Positions 33,760-41,668 of a stretch of 53,977 bases of DNA are shown here, one piece after another. Each line of letters begins with the position of its first letter. The stretch's first letter is position 1. This DNA comes from an uncultured bacterium (lineage in GTDB: Bacteria > Planctomycetota > Phycisphaerae > Phycisphaerales > SM1A02), in the NCBI GenBank assembly GCA_903891095.1, contig CAITDI010000082.1, forward strand, positions 1 through 53,977. Direction: 5' to 3'. Under the pieces are notes generated by a model. It had not been told where the DNA came from. It saw nothing but the letters and a program-made list of their open reading frames with translations, and did no database searches. The translations under genes and the position numbers were made by a program.

Positions 33760-34638
33760 TCATTCGGCATGACCCTCGATTGGCGGCTGCTCTCCTGCAT
33801 TCTTCTCCAACGACTTCCGTTCCCACGTGGGCCAATCGGGAAGGCATCGCATGACCTGGGGGATCAGGCCGCTGAGCAGTTCGGCGGCGTCCTTCTTGAA
33901 CGGCTCCATCAGCGAGTCGTCGGCGTTCTTGACGACGCCCATCTTGGTGAGCTGGATCTTGCAGTAGTAGGCGTAGCGGTCGGCGAGGCTGAACGCGAGC
34001 GAGCGCACGCCGTAGCTCGAGCTCGTGGCCTTGCCGTTGGCGACGAAGAAGTAGCCGCCGACCTGGCGGATCTCGGGTCGCTTGGGATCCTGGAACTCGA
34101 TCGTCGTCGCGACGATGTCGCCGACGGGCATCGTCACCTGCTCGATGTCGGCGGTGACGAGGTCCTTGACGGGCGCGATCATGTACGGGCTCGCATCCGA
34201 CTGCGGATCGCGCTTGCGCCACGTGCTCTGATCGACGTCGAGCTTGACGCCTTCGGAGTTGCGCGTGAGTTCGAGCCCGCCGACCGCCCAGCAACGCTCG
34301 GGGATGTGCGGAATCGCGTCGATCGTGCCCGTGTAGTAGGCCACGTGGACGTGGATCACGCCCTTCTCGGGATTGCCTTCGATGGCGTAGGTCCGGTCGA
34401 GGTACCGACGCGTGCCGAGTTCCTCGATCAGCGTGTCGCTGAACACGCTGTCGGTTCCGATGCGCTCCCAGCGACCGAGCTTGGTCGGCACCGAGTCGAG
34501 CGGACGGCGGAGTTCGACCGGCTCCTTGAGCAGGAAGATGTTCAGCTGCGAGACGAGCACGCGGAATCCGACCGCGCCCGCGACGAGGATCGCGAGCGTG
34601 ACGAAGTACGCCTTGACGGACGAGCGCTCAAGCAGCAT
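33760..34638 (-). CDS. EpsI-family (DUF3485) exosortase-associated protein
   Basis: 292 residues. One N-terminal membrane segment lies at about 10-30, followed by a soluble domain. The motif HIPERCWAVGGLEL corresponds to the family signature around the conserved Cys of EpsI/DUF3485 proteins, and VHVAYYTGT precedes it. EpsI is usually fused to or encoded next to the exosortase EpsH. Its role in polysaccharide or protein sorting is not established. The start overlaps the end of the exosortase gene by 11 bp, showing tight coupling. The C-terminus is hydrophilic. Confidence 0.85.
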   Translation of the reverse strand: MLLERSSVKAYFVTLAILVAGAVGFRVLVSQLNIFLLKEPVELRRPLDSVPTKLGRWERIGTDSVFSDTLIEELGTRRYLDRTYAIEGNPEKGVIHVHVAYYTGTIDAIPHIPERCWAVGGLELTRNSEGVKLDVDQSTWRKRDPQSDASPYMIAPVKDLVTADIEQVTMPVGDIVATTIEFQDPKRPEIRQVGGYFFVANGKATSSSYGVRSLAFSLADRYAYYCKIQLTKMGVVKNADDSLMEPFKKDAAELLSGLIPQVMRCLPDWPTWERKSLEKNAGEQPPIEGHAE

Positions 34639-35605
34639 GTTCGCCGCCCTTCTTCGGCTCCGTGTCGGCGGCAGGCGCTTCGACGAAGAGGTTCCGCAGG
34701 AACCACATGATGCCGAGGTAGAGCAGCAGCGCCGGCACGAGCCAGACGAGACCGATGAAGCTGTGGAAGTCGCCCGTCGCGAAGTTCGCGTTCAGGAGCG
34801 ACAGCACGCCGAGCGTGAACACGCGGAGCACGTTGACTCCGATCGCAACGGGCACGCCCGCGGCGACAAGCGCGATGCGCTGCCAGGTGCGCGGCAGGCC
34901 CGTGTACGCGATCGCCACGCCAAGCGCGAGGAACGCGACCAGCATGCGCATGCCCGAGCAGGCCTCTGCGACGTTGAGCTGGTTCGGAACGCCGTTCGAG
35001 TAGACCGTGAGCACATTGCCGCTGCGCTCGACATCGGTGCCTGTGATCGAAAGCATGCCCCACGCGCCGATCGCCGACCAGTCCTGCATGCGCTGCGTGA
35101 TGAGCTGCAGCAGCCGGTCGCTGACCGTCTGGCCAAACACGATCCAGTACATGAGCGGGAAGAGCAGGATGCGCGTGGCGCGCCAGCCGAGCACGAGCAG
35201 CAGCGTGCCGAAGATCGTCACGCCGACCGAGATGCCGCGCGCGTTGTGGTGAAGGACGAACCACGCCGGGCCGAACGTCGTGGCGACATAGGCCGCGACG
35301 CCGAGCAGCACGATCGGAATGCCCATCCAGTTGGCGCGCATCGGCTGCGCGAGCAGCTCCGCGCGGCGGAGGTAGACGAAGTAGCCGCAGATGAACGGCA
35401 CGAGGAGCGTGTGCCCCCAGTCGGCCGGCTCGGAGAGCGCCCAGCGCACCTGCGTCTCGAAGAAGACCCAGAACACGGCGATGAACGCCGCGAGCAGCAC
35501 CGCACCGCCGATGGCCAGCTGTGCGCCACTCAACGACACCGCGGGCGCAGACGCAAGTGCGCCGCCCGTGCGGTTGTGAGGCTGTGCTCCGTTGATGGCG
35601 CTCAT
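34628..35605 (-). CDS. Exosortase (EpsH/Xrt family) transpeptidase-like membrane enzyme
   Basis: 325 residues with about eight membrane segments. The exosortase catalytic triad is visible: Cys216 in EACSGMRML, Arg261 in NVLRVFTL, and His281 in DFHSFIG. Exosortases recognise C-terminal PEP-CTERM-like tripartite signals and process the exported protein. The upstream open frame to 35803 is Arg/Gly-rich and not protein-like, so I start at the ATG at 35605. No protein in this window ends in a recognisable PEP-CTERM-like signal, so the substrates must be elsewhere. The neighbours (EpsI, TPR, Wzc-like, Wza-like) form a typical exosortase/EPS locus. Confidence 0.92.
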   Translation of the reverse strand: MSAINGAQPHNRTGGALASAPAVSLSGAQLAIGGAVLLAAFIAVFWVFFETQVRWALSEPADWGHTLLVPFICGYFVYLRRAELLAQPMRANWMGIPIVLLGVAAYVATTFGPAWFVLHHNARGISVGVTIFGTLLLVLGWRATRILLFPLMYWIVFGQTVSDRLLQLITQRMQDWSAIGAWGMLSITGTDVERSGNVLTVYSNGVPNQLNVAEACSGMRMLVAFLALGVAIAYTGLPRTWQRIALVAAGVPVAIGVNVLRVFTLGVLSLLNANFATGDFHSFIGLVWLVPALLLYLGIMWFLRNLFVEAPAADTEPKKGGEHAA

Positions 35606-35740
35606 GCAGACGAACTCAAACCGGCATGGCGTGATCGGCGCCATGCCCAACAATCGGTCTCTTCCCAGCCCTGCTTGCCCCGCGCCATCCGCGCCCCGCC
35701 GCCAATGGCCAAGCCGGGCGGAGGGAGGAGCCCTACGCCT

Positions 35741-35754
35741 TGCCTTCCAAGGCA
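35741..35754. other. Inverted repeat in the gap between wza-like and exosortase genes
   Basis: TGCCTT-CC-AAGGCA, with 6-bp arms and a 2-bp centre, lies within the 285-bp gap 35606-35890 that separates two genes of an otherwise tight operon. It could be an operator. I see no terminator with a T-tract and no recognisable riboswitch in the gap. Confidence 0.3.
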
Positions 35755-35890
35755 GTTCGCGATTCCACGAGGTTTGTCGACCATGCTGGGATTCCACTCG
35801 CAAGTCCCGCTCTGACGGGGACCTTCACTCGCACTCGCCACTCTGGTCCACGCGATTCGCCGAGAGCGATCGCGCAACCATCGCCGACGT

Positions 35891-37534
35891 TCAGTTCGTC
35901 GGGATGTACTCCGGCGCTGGCCCAAAGACGTCATTTCCGAAGTTGCGGTCGAGCAGGAAGCCGAAGCCGTACGTCATGCGGAAGCCGTTGCGGATAACCG
36001 CGAGCGGCGTCGCGTAGAAGTTGGTTCCGATGATCACGTGGTCGTCGGCCTGCATGTAGATGTCGGGCTCGGCGCGATTGCGGATCGCGGCGAGGTCGAC
36101 GCGGATCGTCGCTTCGCGGTCCTTGCCGACGACGCGCACGAGGTCGACGCGGTTCGGGATCGCCGTCGGCGACAAGCCGCCTGCTGCCGAGACGAAGCGG
36201 CTGAGCGTGAGGCGGCCGTTGCTGTTCTCGAGGTTGTAGACGCCGATGCGGTTGATCTCGCCGTCGATGTAGAGCAGGCCCGTATCCGGCGGCTCGACGT
36301 AGACGCGATCACCAGGACGGATCACGACGTCGAGATTCGGATCGCCCTTGATGAGCGCCTGGAAGTCGACCTCGATGATGCGCGTTGCGTACACGGACGA
36401 TGGCACCGGAAGCGCTGGGCGTCCCGGACGCGCGGCGCCGGGAGCAGGAGGAGTTCCACGCTGCCAGCGGCCGAGGTTCTCGTCGAAGTAGTAGTCGCTC
36501 GCCGGCTTCGCTTCGGTCGTCGCCGTGGCGGCGACAGGCTTTGCGTCCTGCGCGTGCGCCACGTCACCGATCATTCCGGGCGACGACTTGGGAGCATCGG
36601 CGGGCTTGGGCTCTGCTGCCCTCGTCTCTGCTGCCTTCGCGTCGGCGGGCTTGGTCTCTGCGGGGTTGGACGCAGGCGCCTTCGTGTCGTTGCCGAGCTG
36701 GTTGATGAGCTGGTCGATGTCGCTACCGGAGTTGCCGGCCTCGGGCTTGGTCGGCACGGTCGTCGTCGGCGCAGTCTGCGCGCCGCCGGTCGCGTCCTGT
36801 CCAGTCGCCTGGCGCTTTGGGTAGACGGGGCGCAGCGAGTCGTCGAGCGGCGCGGCGCGAATCACCTTCACGCGCTGCGTCGTCGGAAGCGTTCCACCCG
36901 CAAGCGCGATCGCTTCGGACAGACGGAAATCAGGACGCTCGAGCGTGTACACGCCGGTCTGATTCACAGCGCCGGTGATCGCGAACTGAAAGCCCTGTCC
37001 CTTGAGCAGCGAAACCTGCACGACGGGATTCGCGATGAGGCGACCCACCTTCGCGCTGACCTCCATCTGGAACTCCTCGATGGTGAGTCCTGCTGCAGCG
37101 ACGTCGCCGATTTCCTTGATGCGCGCGTTGCCGGTCTGATCGACCGCGAGTTCCTCGCGCTCGGCCTGTCCAGGCGTCACGAGTTCGAAGATCTCCACGC
37201 GAAGCACGTCGCCCGGCGAAAGGCGGTACTTGAGCTCGCTCGGAACGAGATCCTCCGTTGCGGGCGGGACGATCGTCTGTCCCTTCGGCCCTTGACGCTC
37301 GATCACGTCGAGGCGCGAGAGAATCGGCATCGTCGTGGGCGTGGTCTCGAAGTAGCCCGTGCGGCTGGGATCCATCCATGAATCCACCTCGCAACCGACG
37401 AGCGTCGAAAGCAGCGACGCCGCGACGAGCGCATTGCCCAGCGACGACACGAAACGTCGCGGTGCGCAACTCGATGGAGTGGCTCCAGAGGCGAGGGAAT
37501 TCTTGAGTTGAGGAGCTTGCTGAGTGGGATGCAC
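35891..37534 (-). CDS. Wza-like polysaccharide export lipoprotein (Poly_export/SLBB)
   Basis: 547 residues from the GTG at 37534, chosen because GGAG lies 8 nt upstream; the frame is open to a GTG at 37579. A lipoprotein signal ends in STLVGC (Cys48). The Poly_export domain begins YRLSPGDVLRVEIFELV. A first SLBB domain includes VNQTGVYTLERP. A low-complexity Ala/Pro/Lys linker with AAETRAAEPKPADAP follows. Further SLBB domains include GDRVYVEPPDTG and INRIGVYNLENS. Wza-type proteins form the outer-membrane channel for exopolysaccharide. It is the first EPS gene after pyrB and is separated from the exosortase gene by 285 bp. Confidence 0.9.
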   Translation of the reverse strand: MHPTQQAPQLKNSLASGATPSSCAPRRFVSSLGNALVAASLLSTLVGCEVDSWMDPSRTGYFETTPTTMPILSRLDVIERQGPKGQTIVPPATEDLVPSELKYRLSPGDVLRVEIFELVTPGQAEREELAVDQTGNARIKEIGDVAAAGLTIEEFQMEVSAKVGRLIANPVVQVSLLKGQGFQFAITGAVNQTGVYTLERPDFRLSEAIALAGGTLPTTQRVKVIRAAPLDDSLRPVYPKRQATGQDATGGAQTAPTTTVPTKPEAGNSGSDIDQLINQLGNDTKAPASNPAETKPADAKAAETRAAEPKPADAPKSSPGMIGDVAHAQDAKPVAATATTEAKPASDYYFDENLGRWQRGTPPAPGAARPGRPALPVPSSVYATRIIEVDFQALIKGDPNLDVVIRPGDRVYVEPPDTGLLYIDGEINRIGVYNLENSNGRLTLSRFVSAAGGLSPTAIPNRVDLVRVVGKDREATIRVDLAAIRNRAEPDIYMQADDHVIIGTNFYATPLAVIRNGFRMTYGFGFLLDRNFGNDVFGPAPEYIPTN

Positions 37535-37650
37535 GATCTGGACTCCGGCGTTGCCGTGTGCGCGGGTTGAACCATCCACCGGGAGGGGTTCGCACCGCGT
37601 GTCGTCCTTATCGGCTTGCTCGGAGTCCGAATTTGAGGAATCGCAACGCC

Positions 37651-38628
37651 TTAGCGATCAAGTGCTCGCAAAAGCACCGCCATGCGTGCAGCGACACCGC
37701 ACGAGACCTGCGCGAGGATCAGGCTGTCTGCAGGATCTTCCGCGACAGAGTCATCGATCTCGACGCCTCTATTGACGGGTCCAGGGTGAAGAATGGCGAC
37801 GCCAGCCTTCAGGCGATTTTTGCGCGTTTCGGTGAGGCCGTACGTGCTGCGGTAGTCGGGAGCGATGCCGCCGCCGGCCGCGCGCTCCGTCTGCACGCGA
37901 AGCATCATGATCGCATCGACCTCGTTCAGGATCGGGTCGAGGTTGTGAGAGATCGTGATCGAACCCGCGCCGCGCGCGAGGTCTTCGAATCCCTCGGGCA
38001 CGAGTGCCGGCGGTCCGACGGCCACGACGTGCGCGCCGAGCGCGACCAGCGCATGCGTCGCCGAGCGCGCGACGCGGCTGTTGGCGATGTCGCCGACGAT
38101 CGCGACGCGCTTGCCCGCGAGGTCGCCAAAGCGCAGCTTGAGCGCAAGAACATCGAGCAAAGCCTGGGTCGGATGCTCGTGGCGGCCGTCGCCTGCGTTG
38201 ATCACGGGGCACGCGACGTTGCGCGCGACCAGCGCCGCGCCGCCCGAGATCGACGTGCGCACGACGATCGCGTCGACGCCCATCGCCTCGATGTTGCGCG
38301 CGGTGTCGACGAGCGTCTCGCCCTTGGATGTGCTCGAGCCGCTGGCGCCGAGGTTCACGACCTCCGCGCCGAGCCGCTTGGCGGCGATCTCAAAGCTCAC
38401 GCGCGTGCGCGTCGAGTCCTCGAAGAACAGGTTGGCGACCACGCGGCCACGCAGCCGCTCGTCGGCGGGCGCATCGCCCACCGCGGCGGGCAAGAGCCGC
38501 TCGGCGCGATCGAGAAGCGCACGAAGGTCGGAAAGAACGAGCCCCTCGATCGCGAGGAAGTCGCGCGAGGAGCTCGAAAGGTCGGAACCGTTGGTCCGGT
38601 GAATCAGTGTTCGTTGGATCAGCCGCAC
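37651..38628 (-). CDS. pyrB: Aspartate carbamoyltransferase catalytic subunit
   Basis: 325 residues, normal for the family. It condenses carbamoyl phosphate with aspartate, the first committed step of pyrimidine synthesis. Carbamoyl-phosphate-binding FFEDSTRTRVSFE lies at about 70, GDGRHEHPTQALLD at about 146-159, and aspartate-loop and C-terminal motifs (HPGPVNRGVEI) are intact. The start is GTG. TATGCT on the minus strand lies exactly 6 nt upstream, and no Shine-Dalgarno is seen, so the transcript is probably leaderless. No pyrI is adjacent. The EPS genes follow downstream on the same strand. Confidence 0.96.
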   Translation of the reverse strand: MRLIQRTLIHRTNGSDLSSSSRDFLAIEGLVLSDLRALLDRAERLLPAAVGDAPADERLRGRVVANLFFEDSTRTRVSFEIAAKRLGAEVVNLGASGSSTSKGETLVDTARNIEAMGVDAIVVRTSISGGAALVARNVACPVINAGDGRHEHPTQALLDVLALKLRFGDLAGKRVAIVGDIANSRVARSATHALVALGAHVVAVGPPALVPEGFEDLARGAGSITISHNLDPILNEVDAIMMLRVQTERAAGGGIAPDYRSTYGLTETRKNRLKAGVAILHPGPVNRGVEIDDSVAEDPADSLILAQVSCGVAARMAVLLRALDR

Positions 38629-38634
38629 GGCCCG

Positions 38635-38640
38635 AGCATA
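38635..38640 (-). promoter_or_regulatory. Extended -10-like element (TGATATGCT) for pyrB
   Basis: TATGCT preceded by TGA forms an extended -10 exactly 6 nt before the pyrB GTG, predicting a transcript that starts at the start codon. Confidence 0.45.
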
Positions 38641-38678
38641 TCACGCCCGAGTGCCGCCGCTGCGTCCCGCGTTCCGCC

Positions 38679-40424
38679 TCAGTCGGCCTGATCGACGAAG
38701 GCACGCTCGTCGAGCACGTCGATCGGCAGCATGGTCCAGGTGGTGGAACCCGTCGCCAGGTCCTTCACCTCGAGCTTCATGTTGTAGCTGCCCACGGGGA
38801 TGTTGTTTGCGATCGGAACGATCTCGCCGAGGAAGAACTGGTTGCGGCGGTTCTCGCTCGAGTCGACGACCTCGGTCCATTCGGGCGAGCGGGTCCAGAG
38901 CGGGTTGGCGACGCCACCCTGCTTCGGCTCGATCGTGACGCGCGTCGCGAGACGCGTGATCCACTGGCCGTCCTTGACCTGGCTCTTGAAGCCGTCGAGC
39001 TCGCTGTACACGATCACGCGGCTGGTCGAGCCCGCGAGGAAGCGGCGGCGCGCCATCGGCGAGTAGTCGCCAAAGCCCGCGACCTTGGTGCAGAGGTCGG
39101 CCTTCGGAATGCTGAGCGACGGATCGGCGCCGAGCGCGGTGAGCAGGAGCTGACGCGTGGACGGATCGATCTGCGTCGCGCCGTCGCGGAACGAGCGGCC
39201 GAGCGCCACGAAGCCCGCGTGCGCGGAGATCACGCGCTCACGCTCCTCGGGGAGCAGGTCGTGACCAAAGCCCTCGGGGAGCGTGAGGTCGGGGTTCGAA
39301 ACCGCGAGCGACGAGAAGATGAACCAGGTGCGAACCGGGTTGCTGGTGTCCGCGCCGGCGCGGGCGAAGGTGCTGGCGAGAAGCTTCGAGAGCTCCATCG
39401 GATCGGTCGGGATTTCCTGGGTGAGCTCGAGCGAGGAATTCGCGCGAGCGCTGGCACCCGACTTGGTCGACGCGCTGGAAGCGAGGGTCGAGTTGCCGGT
39501 GTTGGTCTTGCCGTTCCAGTTGCCGCTCGTGTTGCTAGTCGTGTTGCCCGCGCTCGAAGCGAGGGTCTGCGTGGTGTTGCGATTGGTCGAGGTGACCGGC
39601 AGCGCATTCGGATCAGCGCCGACCATCGCGACCTGGCCGTTGGGCAGGTAGGTCTTGGCCTTGGGCTGGGCCGACGCGAGGAGCGCCGAGTTGTCGTTGG
39701 TCGGAGCGAAGGCCGAAGCGGTCGCAGAACCGTTGTTGTTCCAGTTCTGGTTGCCGTTGTTCGAGCCGTTCCAGTTGGCGCGGCCCGCGTTGTTCATCGC
39801 GATGGCCTGCGGGTTGTTCTGCGTGGCGGTCGACGGCGGCATCGCGTTCGGGTCGGTGCCGACCATCGCGACCTGGCCGTTGGGCAGGTAGGTCTTGGCG
39901 TGCGGAGCCGAGGACGCGATCAGGGTCGCGGTGTCGGTGCCAGGAGCTTCGCCCGGGGTGAACGAGGCCTCGCTGGTGCTGGTGTTCGAGTTCGTGTTCG
40001 AGTTCGTGTTCGAGTTCGTGTTCGAGTTCGAGTTCCAGTTCGAGTTGCCCTGCTGCTGGCGATTCGCCTGCATGCGGCCGAGCGCGGCACGGTCGGCGTC
40101 GACGGTCGACGCGAGCTGCTCGCCGAGGGTTTCCTGACCCGAGATCGTGGCGCTCTCGGTGGTGCTGTCGGAGCTCTTGCTCTTGCTGCCGTTGTTGGTG
40201 GCAACGGTGGTCGTGCCATCGTTGCGACGCTGCGAGAGGCGCTGCTCGTTGGTCTTGGCGGTGGTTCCGCAGCCGCCGGCCATCAGGGTCCAGCTACCGA
40301 GCACAACCAGCGAACTGCACGTGGCGAGCGAGAAAACAAGGTCGCGCGTGCACGGATGCACGGGGCGCTCCTCGCGGTTCATGCGGCGGGCGGAGTGGGA
40401 ATTCGTCGTATTCAGATTGTCCAT
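38679..40424 (-). CDS. Asn-rich lipoprotein with internal repeats, unknown function
   Basis: 581 residues from the ATG at 40424, which has AGAGGAG 6 nt upstream; the frame is open to 40532. A lipoprotein-like signal ends in LMAGGC (about residue 52). An Asn/Ser/Thr low-complexity stretch follows, encoded by four 12-bp repeats at 39982. The segment KTYLPNGQVAMVG-DPNA occurs twice, about 80 residues apart. The C-terminal 230 residues are globular with no family I recognise. They include a region with FGHDLLPEERERVISAH and a Cys near DLCTKVAGFGDY. It lies between holA and pyrB. Likely an envelope lipoprotein. Confidence 0.75.
   Translation of the reverse strand: MDNLNTTNSHSARRMNREERPVHPCTRDLVFSLATCSSLVVLGSWTLMAGGCGTTAKTNEQRLSQRRNDGTTTVATNNGSKSKSSDSTTESATISGQETLGEQLASTVDADRAALGRMQANRQQQGNSNWNSNSNTNSNTNSNTNSNTSTSEASFTPGEAPGTDTATLIASSAPHAKTYLPNGQVAMVGTDPNAMPPSTATQNNPQAIAMNNAGRANWNGSNNGNQNWNNNGSATASAFAPTNDNSALLASAQPKAKTYLPNGQVAMVGADPNALPVTSTNRNTTQTLASSAGNTTSNTSGNWNGKTNTGNSTLASSASTKSGASARANSSLELTQEIPTDPMELSKLLASTFARAGADTSNPVRTWFIFSSLAVSNPDLTLPEGFGHDLLPEERERVISAHAGFVALGRSFRDGATQIDPSTRQLLLTALGADPSLSIPKADLCTKVAGFGDYSPMARRRFLAGSTSRVIVYSELDGFKSQVKDGQWITRLATRVTIEPKQGGVANPLWTRSPEWTEVVDSSENRRNQFFLGEIVPIANNIPVGSYNMKLEVKDLATGSTTWTMLPIDVLDERAFVDQAD
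39982..40029. repeat. 12-bp tandem repeat, four perfect copies, inside the lipoprotein gene
   Basis: The unit GTGTTCGAGTTC is repeated four times without a mismatch, followed by partial units to about 40046. Because 12 is a multiple of 3, copy-number change would lengthen or shorten the Asn/Ser/Thr-rich segment without a frameshift. Confidence 0.85.
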
Positions 40425-40543
40425 GCGAAGCTCCTCTTCGGTGAAGGCGGTCGTCCTGACCAATCGCGCAGGCACCCGCGTGGTTCCAACCAAGCAAGTG
40501 CGACCTAGCGCAATCGTGCCGCTCCGGGACAATGCCTTCCGGG

Positions 40544-40566
40544 CGTGCGGCTTTCAAAGCCGAGCA
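40544..40566. other. Inverted repeat between holA and the lipoprotein gene
   Basis: CGGCTTT-C-AAAGCCG is flanked by GTG on one side and GCAC on the other. It lies in the 184-bp spacer 40425-40608. It may be an operator for the lipoprotein gene or a holA mRNA end; no T-tract follows. Confidence 0.35.
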
Positions 40567-40608
40567 CTCATCGGTGAATTCCCCATCGCACCAATAATTT
40601 CCGAGGAC

Positions 40609-41625
40609 CTACCTGCGGACCGGTTGCGGCGCGAGGTCGGAGCTCATGCCCGCGACGAACGCTTCGAGCGTGCGAGGGAGCTCGCCAGCGAGGCCGGACT
40701 TCGAGCGGCGATCGAGTTCCACGGCCGCGTGAAAGAGCCGCGCCGCACGCACGGGACCGAGCGTGCGCGCCGCCTTGAGCGTCGGACCCATCGACGGACC
40801 CCAGAGCTTGACCTGCTTGGCGACCACGCCTTCCGCCGCGCCTTCGCCCAGCATGCGCGCGGCGTCGTGGAGCTTGCGGGTCAGGTCGACGAGCGACCAG
40901 ATGATGAGCTGCTCGGGTGCCTGCGAGATCTCAACGAGCTCGCGAACCTTGCGCACCGCGGCGGCGGGCTTGCCGGCGAGCACGGCTTCCTGCACTTCCC
41001 AGGCCGCTTCTTCGCGGGTCTGGCCGGTGAGGGCGGTCACGAGCGCCTTGGTTGCGACGCGCTTGCCCTCGGGCTCGGACAGGAGATACGCGCCAAACTT
41101 GGCGAGCTCGCTGTCGAGCCGCGCGAGGTCGTTGCCGACGCGCTCGACGAGCGCGCTGGCCGCGTCGGCGTCGACGCGGATTCCGTAGGCTTTCTCCGCG
41201 CGGTTCCCGCACCAGGCGCGGGCGTCGCCCACGTCCGGCGGGTCGCACTTGAGGACGGCGCCGACCTTGGCGACGAGCTTGTCGAGGTTTCCGGGTCGCC
41301 ATGACTCGCTGCGGAGGACCAGCGTCGCCTCCTGCATGGGCGACTCGGCGTAGCGCTCGAGGGCGCGGCGCTTCTCCTCGTTGGCCACGAACTGGTCGGC
41401 CTTGTCGACCACGATCAGCTTGTGGGTCGCGAGCAGGCCGAAGGTGCGGAGCTCGTCGAGGACCTCGACCAGCGGGGCCGACGCGCCGTCGAAATCGAAC
41501 CGCGAGACGTCGCCGAACTGTTCGCCGAGCGCCTTCTGAAAGCGCTTGAGCCGCTCGACCAGGACGAAGCCGTCCTTGCCGTGCAGGATCACGAAGCGCA
41601 TCGAGGGTGACAGGGGTTCGGCCAT
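40609..41625 (-). CDS. holA: DNA polymerase III subunit delta (clamp-loader subunit)
   Basis: 338 residues, the expected size. It opens the beta sliding clamp as part of the clamp loader. The N-terminal domain begins MRFVILHGKDGFVLVERLKR. Typical delta features include the strand-turn segment LATHKLIVVDKADQFV and the central LERVGNDLARLDSELAK-like helix (here VERVGNDLARLDSELAKFG). The C-terminal collar domain contains APEQLIIWSLVDLTRKL. Sequence conservation in delta is low but the motif order is clear. The gene is divergent from the FHA-kinase gene with a 43-bp spacer. Confidence 0.9.
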   Translation of the reverse strand: MAEPLSPSMRFVILHGKDGFVLVERLKRFQKALGEQFGDVSRFDFDGASAPLVEVLDELRTFGLLATHKLIVVDKADQFVANEEKRRALERYAESPMQEATLVLRSESWRPGNLDKLVAKVGAVLKCDPPDVGDARAWCGNRAEKAYGIRVDADAASALVERVGNDLARLDSELAKFGAYLLSEPEGKRVATKALVTALTGQTREEAAWEVQEAVLAGKPAAAVRKVRELVEISQAPEQLIIWSLVDLTRKLHDAARMLGEGAAEGVVAKQVKLWGPSMGPTLKAARTLGPVRAARLFHAAVELDRRSKSGLAGELPRTLEAFVAGMSSDLAPQPVRR

Positions 41626-41637
41626 GGCGTGGGGCGC

Positions 41638-41643
41638 ATCCTA
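41638..41643 (-). promoter_or_regulatory. -10-like hexamer TAGGAT for holA
   Basis: TAGGAT on the minus strand lies 12 nt before the holA ATG. It faces an identical TAGGAT on the plus strand at 41657, so the two divergent promoters would overlap. Confidence 0.35.
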
Positions 41644-41656
41644 GAGCAGGCTGCCT

Positions 41657-41662
41657 TAGGAT
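41657..41662 (+). promoter_or_regulatory. -10-like hexamer TAGGAT for the FHA-histidine kinase gene
   Basis: TAGGAT lies exactly 6 nt before the ATG at 41669, with no Shine-Dalgarno, predicting a leaderless transcript. Confidence 0.45.
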
Positions 41663-41668
41663 GGACCC

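Noticed and set aside
29085-33854. 1589-residue open frame on the plus strand, antisense to the TPR gene
   Set aside because: It is a frame shadow caused by the GC-rich codon bias. The translation is Arg/Ala/Leu/Glu/Asp-rich without motifs, while the minus strand encodes clear TPR repeats.
35606-35803. Longer exosortase starting at 35803
   Set aside because: The extra 66 residues are Arg/Gly-rich and hydrophilic, unlike exosortase N-termini, and the ATG at 35605 fits the first membrane segment.
40425-40608. Possible small RNA or tRNA between holA and the lipoprotein gene
   Set aside because: I found only a short inverted repeat; there is no tRNA T-loop motif, promoter or terminator.
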